A stretch of 64,000 nucleotides of DNA from GCA-2732755 sp965228265. GTDB lineage: Bacteria; Planctomycetota; Phycisphaerae; Phycisphaerales; UBA1924. Where the stretch lies: NCBI GenBank assembly GCA_965228265.1, contig OZ245804.1, forward strand, positions 62,001 to 126,000, in the 5' to 3' direction. The stretch's first letter is position 1. Every line of letters begins with the position of its first letter. Both the position numbers and the translations under genes were made by a program. Under the pieces are notes generated by a model that did not search any database, had not been told where the DNA came from, and saw only the letters and a list, made by a program, of their open reading frames with translations. Shown here piece after piece: positions 7,610 to 17,296 of the stretch.

Positions 7610-8296
7610 TCAGGCGTCCGCGTGCTCACGCACGCGGCTCTTTCCAAAGGACAGAAAGTTCGCCAGCATCTGGGGCCCCTCGAGCGTCATGAAGCTCTCG
7701 GGGTGGAACTGCAGCCCCTCGATCGGCTGCTTCGACGCGTCCGCCCAGACCCGGCGCAGGCCCATGACCACACGCCGCGTCCCGCCGTTGCCGTCGTCCT
7801 CGTCGGTCCAGGCACTGACCTCCCAGCCGTTGCCCTCCGAATCGACCCCGGTGGGGATCGTCTCCGGATAGACCACGAGCGAGTGGTAGCGCATCGCCTC
7901 GAACGGATTGGACAGCCCGGCGAAGACGCCCTTGCCGTCGTGGTGGACGGGGCTCGTCTTGCCGTGGACCGCGACCGCGTGTCTGCCCACGGTCATGCCG
8001 TGGAGCGCGCCCATGCACTGGTGCCCGAGGCAGACGCCCAGGATGGGAACCTTGCCGGCAAAGTGAGCGATGACCTCGCTCGAGACCCCCGCCTCCTTGG
8101 GCGTGCATGGGCCGGGCGAGATGACGATGTGCGTCGGCCCTTGTCCGCCATCCAGCTTCTCGATCTCTTGGGGCTTGATTTTGTCGTTGCGCACGACCAT
8201 GAGATCCTGCCCGGGCTCGAGCGAGGGATCGATCTCGCCCAGGCGCTGGACCAGGTTCCAGGTGAAGCTGTCGTAATTGTCGATGAGCAGGATCAC
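7610..8296 (-). CDS. trpG: Glutamine amidotransferase subunit of anthranilate/aminodeoxychorismate synthase (TrpG/PabA)
   Basis: The 228-residue class I glutamine amidotransferase supplies ammonia for chorismate amination in tryptophan or folate synthesis. It starts with the classic ILLIDNYDSFTWNL. It carries the nucleophile motif GVCLGHQ with Cys89, the ISPGPCTP oxyanion segment, and the C-terminal 'LQFHPESFMT' His-Glu pair. The start is a GTG at 8296, giving the canonical family N-terminus. An in-frame GTG at 8323 adds nine residues and overlaps the -10 box. The synthase subunit (TrpE/PabB) is not in the window, so TrpG versus PabA cannot be settled. Such subunits are often shared. Confidence 0.93.
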   Translation of the reverse strand: MILLIDNYDSFTWNLVQRLGEIDPSLEPGQDLMVVRNDKIKPQEIEKLDGGQGPTHIVISPGPCTPKEAGVSSEVIAHFAGKVPILGVCLGHQCMGALHGMTVGRHAVAVHGKTSPVHHDGKGVFAGLSNPFEAMRYHSLVVYPETIPTGVDSEGNGWEVSAWTDEDDGNGGTRRVVMGLRRVWADASKQPIEGLQFHPESFMTLEGPQMLANFLSFGKSRVREHADA

Positions 8297-8302
8297 GCCG
8301 GC

Positions 8303-8308
8303 ATAGTA
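8303..8308 (-). promoter_or_regulatory. -10 box of a probable leaderless promoter
   Basis: TACTAT on the minus strand is followed by GCCGGC and then the GTG start of trpG, giving a spacing of exactly six. No ribosome-binding site is present. Confidence 0.55.
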
Positions 8309-8367
8309 GCTCACGCCGCGCACACCGCCGAATCCCGAAAGCCGGATGTCGAATGCCGAGTGCCGGC

Positions 8368-9249
8368 TCAGGCCGCCTCGCGTCCCTCATCGAAGCCGGT
8401 ATCGAGATCCTTGCCGAAGGCCTCCGGCCCGATCTCGCTCAGACGCTCAACGCCGAAGTCGTTCAGCACCGTGCCCGCGACGCCGTCACGCGTGACGAGG
8501 AAGAACTCGTCCGTGATCGGGTAAGGCAGACGGGTGTAGTCCTGCACGACGCGTCGGTGCAGCCGCTGCAGAAATGGCGTGGGCCCGGCCGAGAGGGCGA
8601 CGAACATGTCCCGCGCGGGGATCGCCACCAGGAAATCAGGGCCGAGCCTGCTCGACAGCGCGTGGTGCAGCCCGCCCAGCAGCACGCGGGCGGCATCGTA
8701 GCCGTCCTGCTCGCCGATGATCGCGGCCTGCCCGCCCTCCTTGGACTCGACAAACTGCATGTCCAGCTCGGGCGTGTAGCTGTTGAGGTTCTCACGCGCA
8801 ATCGCTTCGAGTTCGTCGGCCGTCACGCCCCAGCGGATCATCTGCTCGGTCGTGATACTGACCGTCATGTTGGGCATGTCCATGACGAACACGATCACCG
8901 TGCCGTTGACGAAAGGGACGTGCGCCACAAGCTCACGCGAGAGGTGCTCGAAGATCGATTCGGGCTGAATCCTCGGCATGATGCGGTCTTTGATCAGCTC
9001 GAACCCGAGGTCAGTCTGGTCGAGCGAATCGTCGGCGAACAACTGTTCCAAATAGTGCTCGACGATCTCGCGCCCCCGGACACGGTCGTGCGAGACCATG
9101 CGATAGAGGTTGTCCAGATCAAGACGACGACCGTCGACGAGCAGCTCGCTCGACCCGATCAGCTTGACCGCGAAATCGGGCTGGAGCTCGCGGAGCATCT
9201 CCGCAACCTTGGCCGCAAAAGCATCCAATTCCCGTGGCATCTGCGCCAT
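8368..9249 (-). CDS. DUF1444 (YtpQ-like) family protein
   Basis: The 293-residue soluble protein matches DUF1444 in layout: an N-terminal 'LVDGRRLDLDNLYRMV', a central 'LVAHVPFVNGTVIVFVMD' strand region, and a C-terminal 'LPYPITDEFFLVTRDGV'. Family function is unknown. Residues before the chosen ATG (from 9291) are Gly/Ser-rich and unlike the family. GAGAGGGA upstream of the ATG at 9249 is a good ribosome-binding site. It lies 71 bp upstream of trpG on the same strand, so the two may be cotranscribed, but trpG also has its own -10 box. Confidence 0.8.
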   Translation of the reverse strand: MAQMPRELDAFAAKVAEMLRELQPDFAVKLIGSSELLVDGRRLDLDNLYRMVSHDRVRGREIVEHYLEQLFADDSLDQTDLGFELIKDRIMPRIQPESIFEHLSRELVAHVPFVNGTVIVFVMDMPNMTVSITTEQMIRWGVTADELEAIARENLNSYTPELDMQFVESKEGGQAAIIGEQDGYDAARVLLGGLHHALSSRLGPDFLVAIPARDMFVALSAGPTPFLQRLHRRVVQDYTRLPYPITDEFFLVTRDGVAGTVLNDFGVERLSEIGPEAFGKDLDTGFDEGREAA

Positions 9250-9526
9250 GTGCAGTCCCTCTCCGAAGCCGGTCCGACCAGAAGCCGGCACGGCGATCCC
9301 CTCGCTGCAATCCGGGAATCACATCGACCACCAGAGGCCCAGCCTGAGCCGCAGAGGGCCGACCGACGCACACCTGAACAGGTGGTTTCTTCACAAGACC
9401 ATCCTGAGTGGTCCCACCGATCGGGGAGGGCATTTGGTCACCCCGCCCGTAAACCCCGATGGAATCGTGGTTTGGGCGTGTCACTCAGGAAGAACCCCGT
9501 CATATTGCACGAGAATCGGCGTTCGC
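9250..9526. other. Intergenic stretch between the divergent DUF1444 and acpP genes
   Basis: I see no convincing gene on either strand here. The 3' part merges into the acpP promoter. Open frames that cross it lack family features or a ribosome-binding site. Confidence 0.5.
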
Positions 9527-9554
9527 TTGCTGGCACGTCCGATTTGGCTAGAAT
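9527..9554 (+). promoter_or_regulatory. Promoter of acpP
   Basis: A -35-like TTGCTG (9527-9532), a 16-bp spacer and a -10 TAGAAT (9549-9554) precede acpP, leaving a 5' leader of about 58 bases. Confidence 0.55.
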
Positions 9555-9618
9555 CCTGCCTTGCACCGGGCCGCGGGGTGGTCTCGCCCCGGGGGTGTGC
9601 AGGGACGGAGAATTACGC

Positions 9619-9867
9619 GTGACAGAGCAGGACATCGAAGCAAAGGTGATCGACATCGTGGCCGAGCAACTCGGCGCTGATAAAGCCAAGATCACCCGTG
9701 ACACAAGCTTTGTTGAGGACCTCAACGCCGACAGCCTCGACACCGTCGAGCTGGTCATGGAGTTCGAGGACGCCTTTGAGACATCCATTCCCGATGACCA
9801 GGCCGAGAAGATCAAGACCGTCGGCCAGGCGATCGAGTTCATCAAGGGCGCACAGGGCACCGATTGA
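9619..9867 (+). CDS. acpP: Acyl carrier protein
   Basis: The 82-residue acidic protein carries growing fatty-acyl chains on a phosphopantetheine arm. The attachment serine is Ser39 in the invariant DSLD motif (DLNADSLDTVELVMEFE). Helix IV and the C-terminus (TVGQAIEFIK) are typical. The start is a GTG with GGACGGAG placed 8 bases upstream. The frame stays open far upstream, but that part is antisense to the DUF1444 gene and has no ACP features. A strong terminator follows. fabF is directly downstream, the common acpP-fabF pairing of fatty-acid synthesis genes. Confidence 0.97.
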   Translation: MTEQDIEAKVIDIVAEQLGADKAKITRDTSFVEDLNADSLDTVELVMEFEDAFETSIPDDQAEKIKTVGQAIEFIKGAQGTD

Positions 9868-9905
9868 TCGCCGCCCCCTGCGTGCTTTCCTGATCCGGGA
9901 TCCGG

Positions 9906-9930
9906 AGGCGGCTGCGTTGCCGCCTTTTTT
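9906..9930 (+). terminator. Rho-independent terminator after acpP
   Basis: A seven-base-pair GC-rich stem (AGGCGGC / GCCGCCT) with a six-base loop runs into six Ts (9925-9930). Confidence 0.85.
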
Positions 9931-9965
9931 GTGGGCCGTGCCGGGAATCGAACCCTCGCTCGGCC
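9931..9965 (-). other. tRNA 3'-half-like remnant
   Basis: On the minus strand the sequence contains the T-loop signature GGGTTCGATTCCC followed by GGCACGGCCC and ACA, resembling a tRNA T-arm and acceptor end. No matching D-arm or anticodon arm exists upstream, and the T-stem pairs only at three positions, so it is not a functional tRNA. It lies between the acpP terminator and fabF. Confidence 0.35.
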
Positions 9966-9986
9966 TTGCGTGTGGAGCTGCTTTCC

Positions 9987-11282
9987 ATGAGTGAGAATCG
10001 CCGAGTCGTGATCACCGGCGTCGGGGCCGTGACCAACCTTGGTCAGGACGCACCGTCGACGTGGAGTGCCATGCGCGAAGGCCGCAGCGGCATCTCGCAC
10101 GTGACCGACCCCGCGTTCGACCAGTACGAAGGCTGGACCGTCCGCATCGCCGGTGCCATCAAGGACTGGAACCCCGAGCAGTTCATCGACAAACGGGAGC
10201 TCCGCCGCCTCGATCGGTGCACGCAGCTCGGCATGGTCGCCGCCCAGGAAGCCATCGAAGCCTCGGGGCTCGATATGTCCAAGGAAGACCCCATCCGCTG
10301 CGGCGTGGTGGTCGGATCGGGCGTGGGCGGCATCTCCACCATCGAGCACAACGTCACCACGCTCAACTCCAAAGGCCCGGACCGGATCAACCCGTTCACC
10401 GTGCCCCGCCTGATGGTCAACGCGGTCGCGGGCAACATCTCGATCAAGCACAACCTCCAGGGCCCCGCCTCCGCGCACGCCACCGCCTGCGCCAGCTCCG
10501 GGCACGCCATGGGCGACGCGATGCGCTACATCCAGCGCGGCGACGCCGACGTCATGATCGCCGGCGGCTCGGAAGCCGCGTGCACCCCGCTCTGCCTGGG
10601 CGCGTTCATGACCATGAAGGCCCTGAGCACACGCAACGACGACCCAGAGGGCGCCAGCCGACCCTTCGACGCCGACCGCGACGGGTTCCTCCTCGCCGAG
10701 GGAGCCGCCATCTGCGTCCTCGAGAGCGAGGAGCACGCCAAGGCCCGAGGGGCCACCATCCTCGGTGAACTCGTCGGCTTCGGGAACTCCTGCGACGCGA
10801 GCCACATCACGGCTCCTAACGCCGAGGGACGCGGCGCCAAACGCTCCATGGAGTGGGCGCTCAAGGACGCCGGCCTGAACCCGGAAGAGATCGACTACGT
10901 CAACGCCCACGGCACATCGACGCCCCTGGGCGACTCGGCCGAGGTCGCAGCCGCCATCTCGCTCTTCGGCGATCACGCACGCAAGTCCGCCGGCGGGAAG
11001 CTGCTGATGAGCTCCACCAAGTCCATGCACGGGCACACGCTCGGCGCTTCGGGCGCGGTCGAGACCATCGCCTGCCTCCACGCCGTCCGCGAGGGCATCA
11101 TTGCCCCCACCATCAACCTCCACAACCCGGGGACGAAGCGTGAGGACGGCTCCGTCGAGCCCTTCGACATGAACCTCGTCGCCAACGAGGCCCGTGAGCG
11201 TCCGATCCGATACGCCATGAACAACACATTCGGCTTCGGCGGGCACAACGTCACCCTCATCCTCGCCCGCTACGACGGCTAA
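9987..11282 (+). CDS. fabF: 3-oxoacyl-[acyl-carrier-protein] synthase II
   Basis: The 431-residue condensing enzyme elongates acyl-ACP with malonyl-ACP. The Cys-His-His triad is visible: the nucleophile in 'ATACASSGHAMGDAM', the first histidine in NAHGTSTPLGD, and the second in 'SMHGHTLGASGAVE'. The N-terminal RRVVITGVGAVTNLG and the C-terminal 'NNTFGFGGHN' are canonical. The ATG at 9987 gives the usual N-terminus, with GGAG about ten bases upstream. An in-frame ATG-less extension to 9966 is not needed. It follows acpP but is separated by a terminator, so it may have its own promoter. Confidence 0.97.
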   Translation: MSENRRVVITGVGAVTNLGQDAPSTWSAMREGRSGISHVTDPAFDQYEGWTVRIAGAIKDWNPEQFIDKRELRRLDRCTQLGMVAAQEAIEASGLDMSKEDPIRCGVVVGSGVGGISTIEHNVTTLNSKGPDRINPFTVPRLMVNAVAGNISIKHNLQGPASAHATACASSGHAMGDAMRYIQRGDADVMIAGGSEAACTPLCLGAFMTMKALSTRNDDPEGASRPFDADRDGFLLAEGAAICVLESEEHAKARGATILGELVGFGNSCDASHITAPNAEGRGAKRSMEWALKDAGLNPEEIDYVNAHGTSTPLGDSAEVAAAISLFGDHARKSAGGKLLMSSTKSMHGHTLGASGAVETIACLHAVREGIIAPTINLHNPGTKREDGSVEPFDMNLVANEARERPIRYAMNNTFGFGGHNVTLILARYDG

Positions 11283-11343
11283 CCGGGCCCGGACCCGATT
11301 CGATTGGCCCCTTTCCCGCAGAACCCGGGCCCGTCCTGCCGAT

Positions 11344-11709
11344 ATGCGTGCAGCCATGGCGAAAAAGCTGGATGCCATCCTGAAGCTTGAGGTGCCCCTC
11401 ATCGTCCGCGTGGGACGCCGGAATATGCGCCTCAAGGAAATCGCCGAGCTCACCCCGGGCCGGATCCTGGAGCTCAACAAGCCCGCCGACGACGAGCTCG
11501 ACCTGCTCGTCAACAACGTTCCGATCGGACAGGGACAGGCCGTGAAGGTGGGTGAGAACTTCGGCGTGTCCATCTCCTTTATCGGGGATGTCAAAGCCCG
11601 CATCGAGGCCCTGGGCGGTGCGCCGGTGGTGGCGACCACCCCGGAGAGCGAGGCCGAGCTGGACGACAGCGAGGCCGCCGCCCTCGCGGATCAGTTTCTG
11701 GCGGGCTGA
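11344..11709 (+). CDS. fliN: FliN-type flagellar motor switch protein (SpoA domain)
   Basis: The 121-residue protein consists almost wholly of a SpoA/surface-presentation-of-antigens domain: 'ILKLEVPLIVRVGRRNMRL', 'ELTPGRILELNKPADDELDL', LLVNNVPIGQGQAVKV, 'NFGVSISFIGD'. FliN forms the base of the flagellar C-ring and takes part in switching and export. It usually sits in a flagellar operon. Here it is alone between fabF and a glycosidase, with no other flagellar gene in the window. An ATG at 11356 is an equally good start (MAKKLDAIL). The acidic C-terminal tail of about 30 residues is extra to the core domain. Confidence 0.85.
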   Translation: MRAAMAKKLDAILKLEVPLIVRVGRRNMRLKEIAELTPGRILELNKPADDELDLLVNNVPIGQGQAVKVGENFGVSISFIGDVKARIEALGGAPVVATTPESEAELDDSEAAALADQFLAG

Positions 11710-11808
11710 TCCCCCGGATCGGGCACAACCGCCCCCCCTGACCGACCGATACCCTCGTGAGGCGCGATGGAGCGCCCACGGACCGCCCAGAGCAAGGACG
11801 AACCTTCC

Positions 11809-13827
11809 ATGCCCCGCGACATCCCCGTCGGCAACGGCTCGCTGTTGATCAACTTTGACAGCACCTACCGCATCCGCGATATCTACTTCCCCTGCGTGGG
11901 CCAGCCCAACCACACACAGGGCCATATCCAGCGCTTCGGCGTTTGGGTCGATGGGCAGTTCGCCTGGATCGAGGAGACCGGCTGGAAGCGCACGCTCCGC
12001 TACAAGCCCGACACACTCGTCACCGAGGTCTCGCTCGTCCATAAGGAATTCGGGATCGAGCTCGTCTGCAACGACGCGGTCGACCACACCGAGCCCATCT
12101 ACTTCCGCAAGACCACCGTGCGCGACCTCATGGGCAAGGACCGCGACGTCCGCATCTTCTTCCACCACGATCTCTCGATCGGCGGCAACCCCGTCGGCGA
12201 CACCGCCAACTACGACCCCACCACCAACTCCGTCGTCTTCTACAAGGACGGCTTCTACTTCCTCGTCAACGCCTGCGACCAGCACAAGTGCGGCATCGAC
12301 CACTGGGCCATCGGGTCCAAGCGTGTCGGCGGCGCCGAGGGCACCTGGCGCGACGCCGAGGACGGACACCTCGGACGCAACACCATCGCCCAAGGCTCGG
12401 TCGACGCCACCATCGGATTCAACCTCCACGTCCCCGCGGGCGGCGAGAGCTACGTCACCAACTGGTTCGCCTGCGGACGCAGCTACGACGACGTCAAGAA
12501 CCTCAACCGACTCATCTGGGACACCAGCGCCGAGCGCATGATCTACCAGACCGAGGCGTACTGGAAAACCTGGGTCCACAAGGAACGCATCGACACCAGC
12601 CCGCTGCCCGAGTCCGTCGAGGACATGTACTACCGCTCGGCGCTCATCCTGCGCACACAGGTCGACAACGGCGGCGCGATCATCGCTGCCAACGACACCG
12701 ACATCGCCCAGTTCGGCGGCGACCACTACTCCTACTGCTGGCCCCGCGACGGCGCGCTCTGCGCGTACTCGCTCATCCTCACCGGGCAGAGCGAACTCTC
12801 ACGCCAGTTCTTCCGCTTCTCGGCCAGCGTGATCAACAAGGAAGGCTTCTTCCTCCACAAGTACAACCCCTCGGGCTCGCTCGCCTCGAGCTGGCATCCG
12901 TGGACACTCGAAGGCCAGAAGATCCTGCCCATCCAGCAGGACGAGACGGCTCTGGTCGTCTGGGCCCTGCGCCAGCACTTCGAGACCTTCCGCGACGTCG
13001 AGTTCATCAAGAGCGTCTACGAGGAGCTGATCGTCCGTCCGGCCGACTGGATGTGCAGCTACCGCGACGCCAACGGCATCCCGAAGCAGTCGTGGGATCT
13101 CTGGGAAGAACGCCGGGGCGTGCACACGTTCACGGTCGCCAGCACCATCGGTGCGCTCAAGGCCGCGGCCGAGTTCTGCAAAGACTTCGGCGAGCCCGAC
13201 CGCGCCGCCAAGTACACCGAGGCGGCCGAGCGGATGACCTTCGCGTTCATGAAGCACTTCTGGCACGAGCCGGCGGGGCGCTTTGCGCGCCGGGCCGTGC
13301 CCCAGGAAGACGGCTCCTACCGCCTCGACCTCGTCGCCGACGCCTCGAACTACGCGCTCTTTGCCATCGGCGGGCTCGACCCCGATGACCCGAAGATCGC
13401 CAGCGACCAGAAGGCCACGCGCGATCTGCTCTCGGTCCGCACGGAGATCGGCGGCGTCGCCCGCTACCAGAACGACTACTACCACCAGATCGAATCGAGC
13501 AAGCTCGATATCGTCCCGGGCAACCCGTGGGTGATCTGCACGCTCTGGCAGGCGCAGTACATCATCTCACGCGCCAAGACGAAGGCCGACATGACCGAAG
13601 CGCTCGACCTGATCAACTGGTGCACCTACCGCCAGCTGCCCTCGGGCGTGCTCGCTGAGCAGTTCCACCCGTACACGGGCGCGCCGATCTCGGTCAGCCC
13701 GCTTACGTGGAGCCACGCGACGGTCATGATCGTCGTCAGCGAGTATCTCAACAAGCTCAAGGAGCTCGAGAACATCGGCACGGGCACGCCCCACCCGACG
13801 TACACCGGCATCGCCACGGCTCACTAA
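11809..13827 (+). CDS. Glycoside hydrolase family 15 protein (glucoamylase/trehalase type)
   Basis: The 672-residue enzyme has the two-part build of bacterial GH15 proteins. An N-terminal beta-sandwich (residues 1 to about 260) is followed by an (alpha/alpha)6 catalytic barrel. Catalytic-region signatures are 'HYSYCWPRDGALCAYSL', then SWDLWEERRGVHTFT with the proposed acid Glu, and late in the barrel 'GVLAEQFHPYTGAP' followed by 'SPLTWSHATVM'. It would release glucose from alpha-glucans or related sugars. No signal peptide is seen, so it should be cytosolic and act on glycogen or imported oligosaccharides. The start at 11809 gives the family N-terminus (PVGNGSLLINFD). An upstream ATG at 11767 adds 14 polar residues. 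It is convergent with the next gene, the stops overlapping as CTAA. Confidence 0.9.
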   Translation: MPRDIPVGNGSLLINFDSTYRIRDIYFPCVGQPNHTQGHIQRFGVWVDGQFAWIEETGWKRTLRYKPDTLVTEVSLVHKEFGIELVCNDAVDHTEPIYFRKTTVRDLMGKDRDVRIFFHHDLSIGGNPVGDTANYDPTTNSVVFYKDGFYFLVNACDQHKCGIDHWAIGSKRVGGAEGTWRDAEDGHLGRNTIAQGSVDATIGFNLHVPAGGESYVTNWFACGRSYDDVKNLNRLIWDTSAERMIYQTEAYWKTWVHKERIDTSPLPESVEDMYYRSALILRTQVDNGGAIIAANDTDIAQFGGDHYSYCWPRDGALCAYSLILTGQSELSRQFFRFSASVINKEGFFLHKYNPSGSLASSWHPWTLEGQKILPIQQDETALVVWALRQHFETFRDVEFIKSVYEELIVRPADWMCSYRDANGIPKQSWDLWEERRGVHTFTVASTIGALKAAAEFCKDFGEPDRAAKYTEAAERMTFAFMKHFWHEPAGRFARRAVPQEDGSYRLDLVADASNYALFAIGGLDPDDPKIASDQKATRDLLSVRTEIGGVARYQNDYYHQIESSKLDIVPGNPWVICTLWQAQYIISRAKTKADMTEALDLINWCTYRQLPSGVLAEQFHPYTGAPISVSPLTWSHATVMIVVSEYLNKLKELENIGTGTPHPTYTGIATAH

Positions 13828-14864
13828 CGCAACAGGCCCCGCGCCATGTAAACCCCCGCGGCTGCGCACGCCACGAGGATCCCCATCACGACCCAGAACC
13901 CGTAGGGGTGCCCCACCAGCGGCAGCCCGCCCGTGTTCATACCCCAGATCGCCGCGATCATGTTCGCCGGCAGGAACACCGCCGCGATCACGGTCAGTCG
14001 CAGGCTGATGCGCCCCATCCGCTCGTTCTCGATGAGGCTCAGCTCGTCGTGCACCGCTGTCGCGCGATCACGCATCTCGTCGAGATGGTCAACGATCCGC
14101 GCCAGACCGATCGCCGAGTCGTGGATCGCGTGCTTGACGTGATCGCCCGCCCAGTGCGGCAATTCCCGCTCGGCTAGCAGGAGCGCATCACGCTGGGGCG
14201 CCAGGTACCGGCGGATCATCACGATTTTGCGCCGAAGGTCGGCGATCTTGCCCCGGATGCTGCCCAGATCCCGACGCTCCTCGTCTTCCTCGTGCGCCGA
14301 AAGCTCGTCGTCCATCCCGACCAGGATCGGTTCCATGCGCTCGATGAGCGATTCGTTGATGCCCATCAATACATCAACCGATTCCCACGGCCCTGTGCCG
14401 CGCAGAAGCGCTTGCCGCCGATCGTCGACCGACATGATCCGCCGCTTGCGGGTTGTGATCACGCGGTTCTCGTCGATCCAGAGGCGCATCGAGACCATGT
14501 CCTCGGGGTCGGCGTTCTCGTTGAAGTTGAGTCCGCGCAGCACAAAGAGCATGCCCTCGGGCGAGCCTTCCATCGCGGGGTAATACGAGAACCTCGGACG
14601 CGGGTCTTCCTCAAGCAGCGCGCGGATCGCTGAGTCGGGGAGCCTTGCGCCGGATTCCACCCACTGGCGCGCCTTTGTGCCCGTGCGGTCGAGGTGGACC
14701 CAGATATCGCCCTGCTCTTTGTCCCCCTTCGGGTCGGCCTCGATCGCGTCCCAATCGATGTCGACGCCGCCGCCCTTGCCGTCAAGGCGATATGCCCCGA
14801 TCAGCCCGCCGCGATTGGTTAACTCGCTCATCTTCTGAGCGTTGTTCTCCATCTCACCAGCCAT
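13824..14864 (-). CDS. CorA-family divalent cation transporter, ZntB-like
   Basis: The 346-residue protein has a large cytosolic N-terminal domain with a long helix (about 200-270), then two transmembrane helices at the C-terminus joined by GMNTGG, the variant of the GMN signature typical of the ZntB branch. It would move Mg2+, Zn2+ or similar ions. GGGAGC precedes the ATG at a normal distance. It begins 13 bp after the purM stop on the same strand, so the two are likely cotranscribed, though no functional link is obvious. Confidence 0.9.
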   Translation of the reverse strand: MAGEMENNAQKMSELTNRGGLIGAYRLDGKGGGVDIDWDAIEADPKGDKEQGDIWVHLDRTGTKARQWVESGARLPDSAIRALLEEDPRPRFSYYPAMEGSPEGMLFVLRGLNFNENADPEDMVSMRLWIDENRVITTRKRRIMSVDDRRQALLRGTGPWESVDVLMGINESLIERMEPILVGMDDELSAHEEDEERRDLGSIRGKIADLRRKIVMIRRYLAPQRDALLLAERELPHWAGDHVKHAIHDSAIGLARIVDHLDEMRDRATAVHDELSLIENERMGRISLRLTVIAAVFLPANMIAAIWGMNTGGLPLVGHPYGFWVVMGILVACAAAGVYMARGLLR

Positions 14865-14877
14865 CGGGGTAGCTCCC

Positions 14878-15966
14878 TCACTTGAGTTTCACAGCTCCGG
14901 TGCCCTTGCGGATCTCGCCCAGCACGCACACCGTCTCGCCCTGCTTCTCGAGCTTGCGCTGCACCGCCTCGGCGAACGTCGGCCGCACGATCAGCACGTA
15001 CCCGATGCCCATGTTGAACACGCGGTCCATCTCGGCGTCGTCGACCTTGCCGTGCTTCTGGAGGAACTTGAAGACCGCGGGCACGTCCCACGCCTTGCGA
15101 TTGAGCACCGCATCGACCTGCGGGTTCAGGACGCGCTCGATGTTCTGCGCGAGCCCGCCCCCGGTGATGTGCGCCATCCCGCTGATGATCTTCTTGACCT
15201 TGTACGCCCGCTGCACACGCACGATCGGCGCGGGATACAGCCTCGTCGGCGTGAGCAGCACCTTGCCGAGCGTTTGCTCCGGGTCGAGATCCTTGTACAC
15301 CTTGTGCAGATCGAGCTTGGCGTGCGACACGACCTTGCGCACCAGACTGAAGCCGTTGGAGTGCAACCCGTCCGAGGCGAGCCCGAGCACCACATCCCCG
15401 GGCGCCACGCGCAGGGGGTCGGTCGCCTTCTTGAGCTCGACCACCCCCACCGCAAAGCCGGCCATGTCGAACTCACCCGGCGCGTACACATCGGGCATCT
15501 CGGCCGTCTCGCCCCCGATGAGCGAGCAGTTCGAGTCCTTGCACGCGCCGGCGATGCCGTGCACCATCGCGCTCAGCATCTCGGGGATCACCTTGGGCAC
15601 CGCGATGTAATCGAGGAAGAACAGCGGCTCGGCCCCCTGGACGATCAGGTCGTTGACGCTCATCGCGACGAGGTCGATCCCGATCGTCGAGTAGTCGTTC
15701 ATCTCGGTGGCGAGCTTGAGCTTGGTGCCCACGCCGTCGCAGCAGGCGACCAGAACCGGGTCGACGTAGTTCTGCTTGAAGAGCTTCTGGTTGTAATCGA
15801 GCCGAAACAGCCCCGCGAACCCCCCCGGGTTCTGGATGACCCTGGGCCCGTGCGTCCGCCGGACCATGGCCCCGAGCCCGGAGATGAACGAGTCATACGT
15901 CTTGAGGTCCACCCCCGCGTCCGCGTAGGTAAGACCGGGCTTTTTGGGGCTCTGTCGCTTGGCCAT
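14878..15966 (-). CDS. purM: Phosphoribosylformylglycinamidine cyclo-ligase (AIR synthetase)
   Basis: The 362-residue enzyme closes the imidazole ring in purine synthesis using ATP. Signature regions are the N-terminal 'GLTYADAGVDLKTYDSFI', 'VACCDGVGTKLKLATEMN', 'GGETAEMPDVYAPGEFD' and 'MAHITGGGLAQNIERVL'. The ATG at 15966 gives the usual N-terminus. The longer open frame upstream is rejected because TATTGT lies exactly six bases before this ATG and there is no ribosome-binding site for either. Confidence 0.96.
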   Translation of the reverse strand: MAKRQSPKKPGLTYADAGVDLKTYDSFISGLGAMVRRTHGPRVIQNPGGFAGLFRLDYNQKLFKQNYVDPVLVACCDGVGTKLKLATEMNDYSTIGIDLVAMSVNDLIVQGAEPLFFLDYIAVPKVIPEMLSAMVHGIAGACKDSNCSLIGGETAEMPDVYAPGEFDMAGFAVGVVELKKATDPLRVAPGDVVLGLASDGLHSNGFSLVRKVVSHAKLDLHKVYKDLDPEQTLGKVLLTPTRLYPAPIVRVQRAYKVKKIISGMAHITGGGLAQNIERVLNPQVDAVLNRKAWDVPAVFKFLQKHGKVDDAEMDRVFNMGIGYVLIVRPTFAEAVQRKLEKQGETVCVLGEIRKGTGAVKLK

Positions 15967-15972
15967 GCGACA

Positions 15973-15978
15973 ACAATA
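15973..15978 (-). promoter_or_regulatory. -10 box of a probable leaderless promoter
   Basis: TATTGT on the minus strand, then TGTCGC, then the purM ATG. Spacing is exactly six. Confidence 0.5.
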
Positions 15979-16079
15979 GCGTCGGAGCCTCGCGCGCAAC
16001 GCCCGGACAGGCCGGTGGTTCTCACCCGGCCCGCTCTCTACAGTCTTTCTCAACCCGCATTTGAAGCAGGAGACCCAGC

Positions 16080-17282
<1,203 letters not shown>

Positions 17283-17296
17283 CTCGTTCCCTTGAT

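Noticed and set aside
8353..9618. In-frame 420-codon extension upstream of acpP
   Set aside because: It is antisense to the DUF1444 gene. The ACP is complete from the GTG at 9619 with a good ribosome-binding site.
9931..9990. Complete tRNA gene
   Set aside because: No D-arm or anticodon arm can be formed, and the T-stem has mismatches.
9438..11639. Very long open frame antisense to acpP and fabF
   Set aside because: It mirrors GC-rich codon structure of the real genes, lacks domain features and a ribosome-binding site. Similar antisense frames at 29262-31214 and 33968-36643 were rejected for the same reason.
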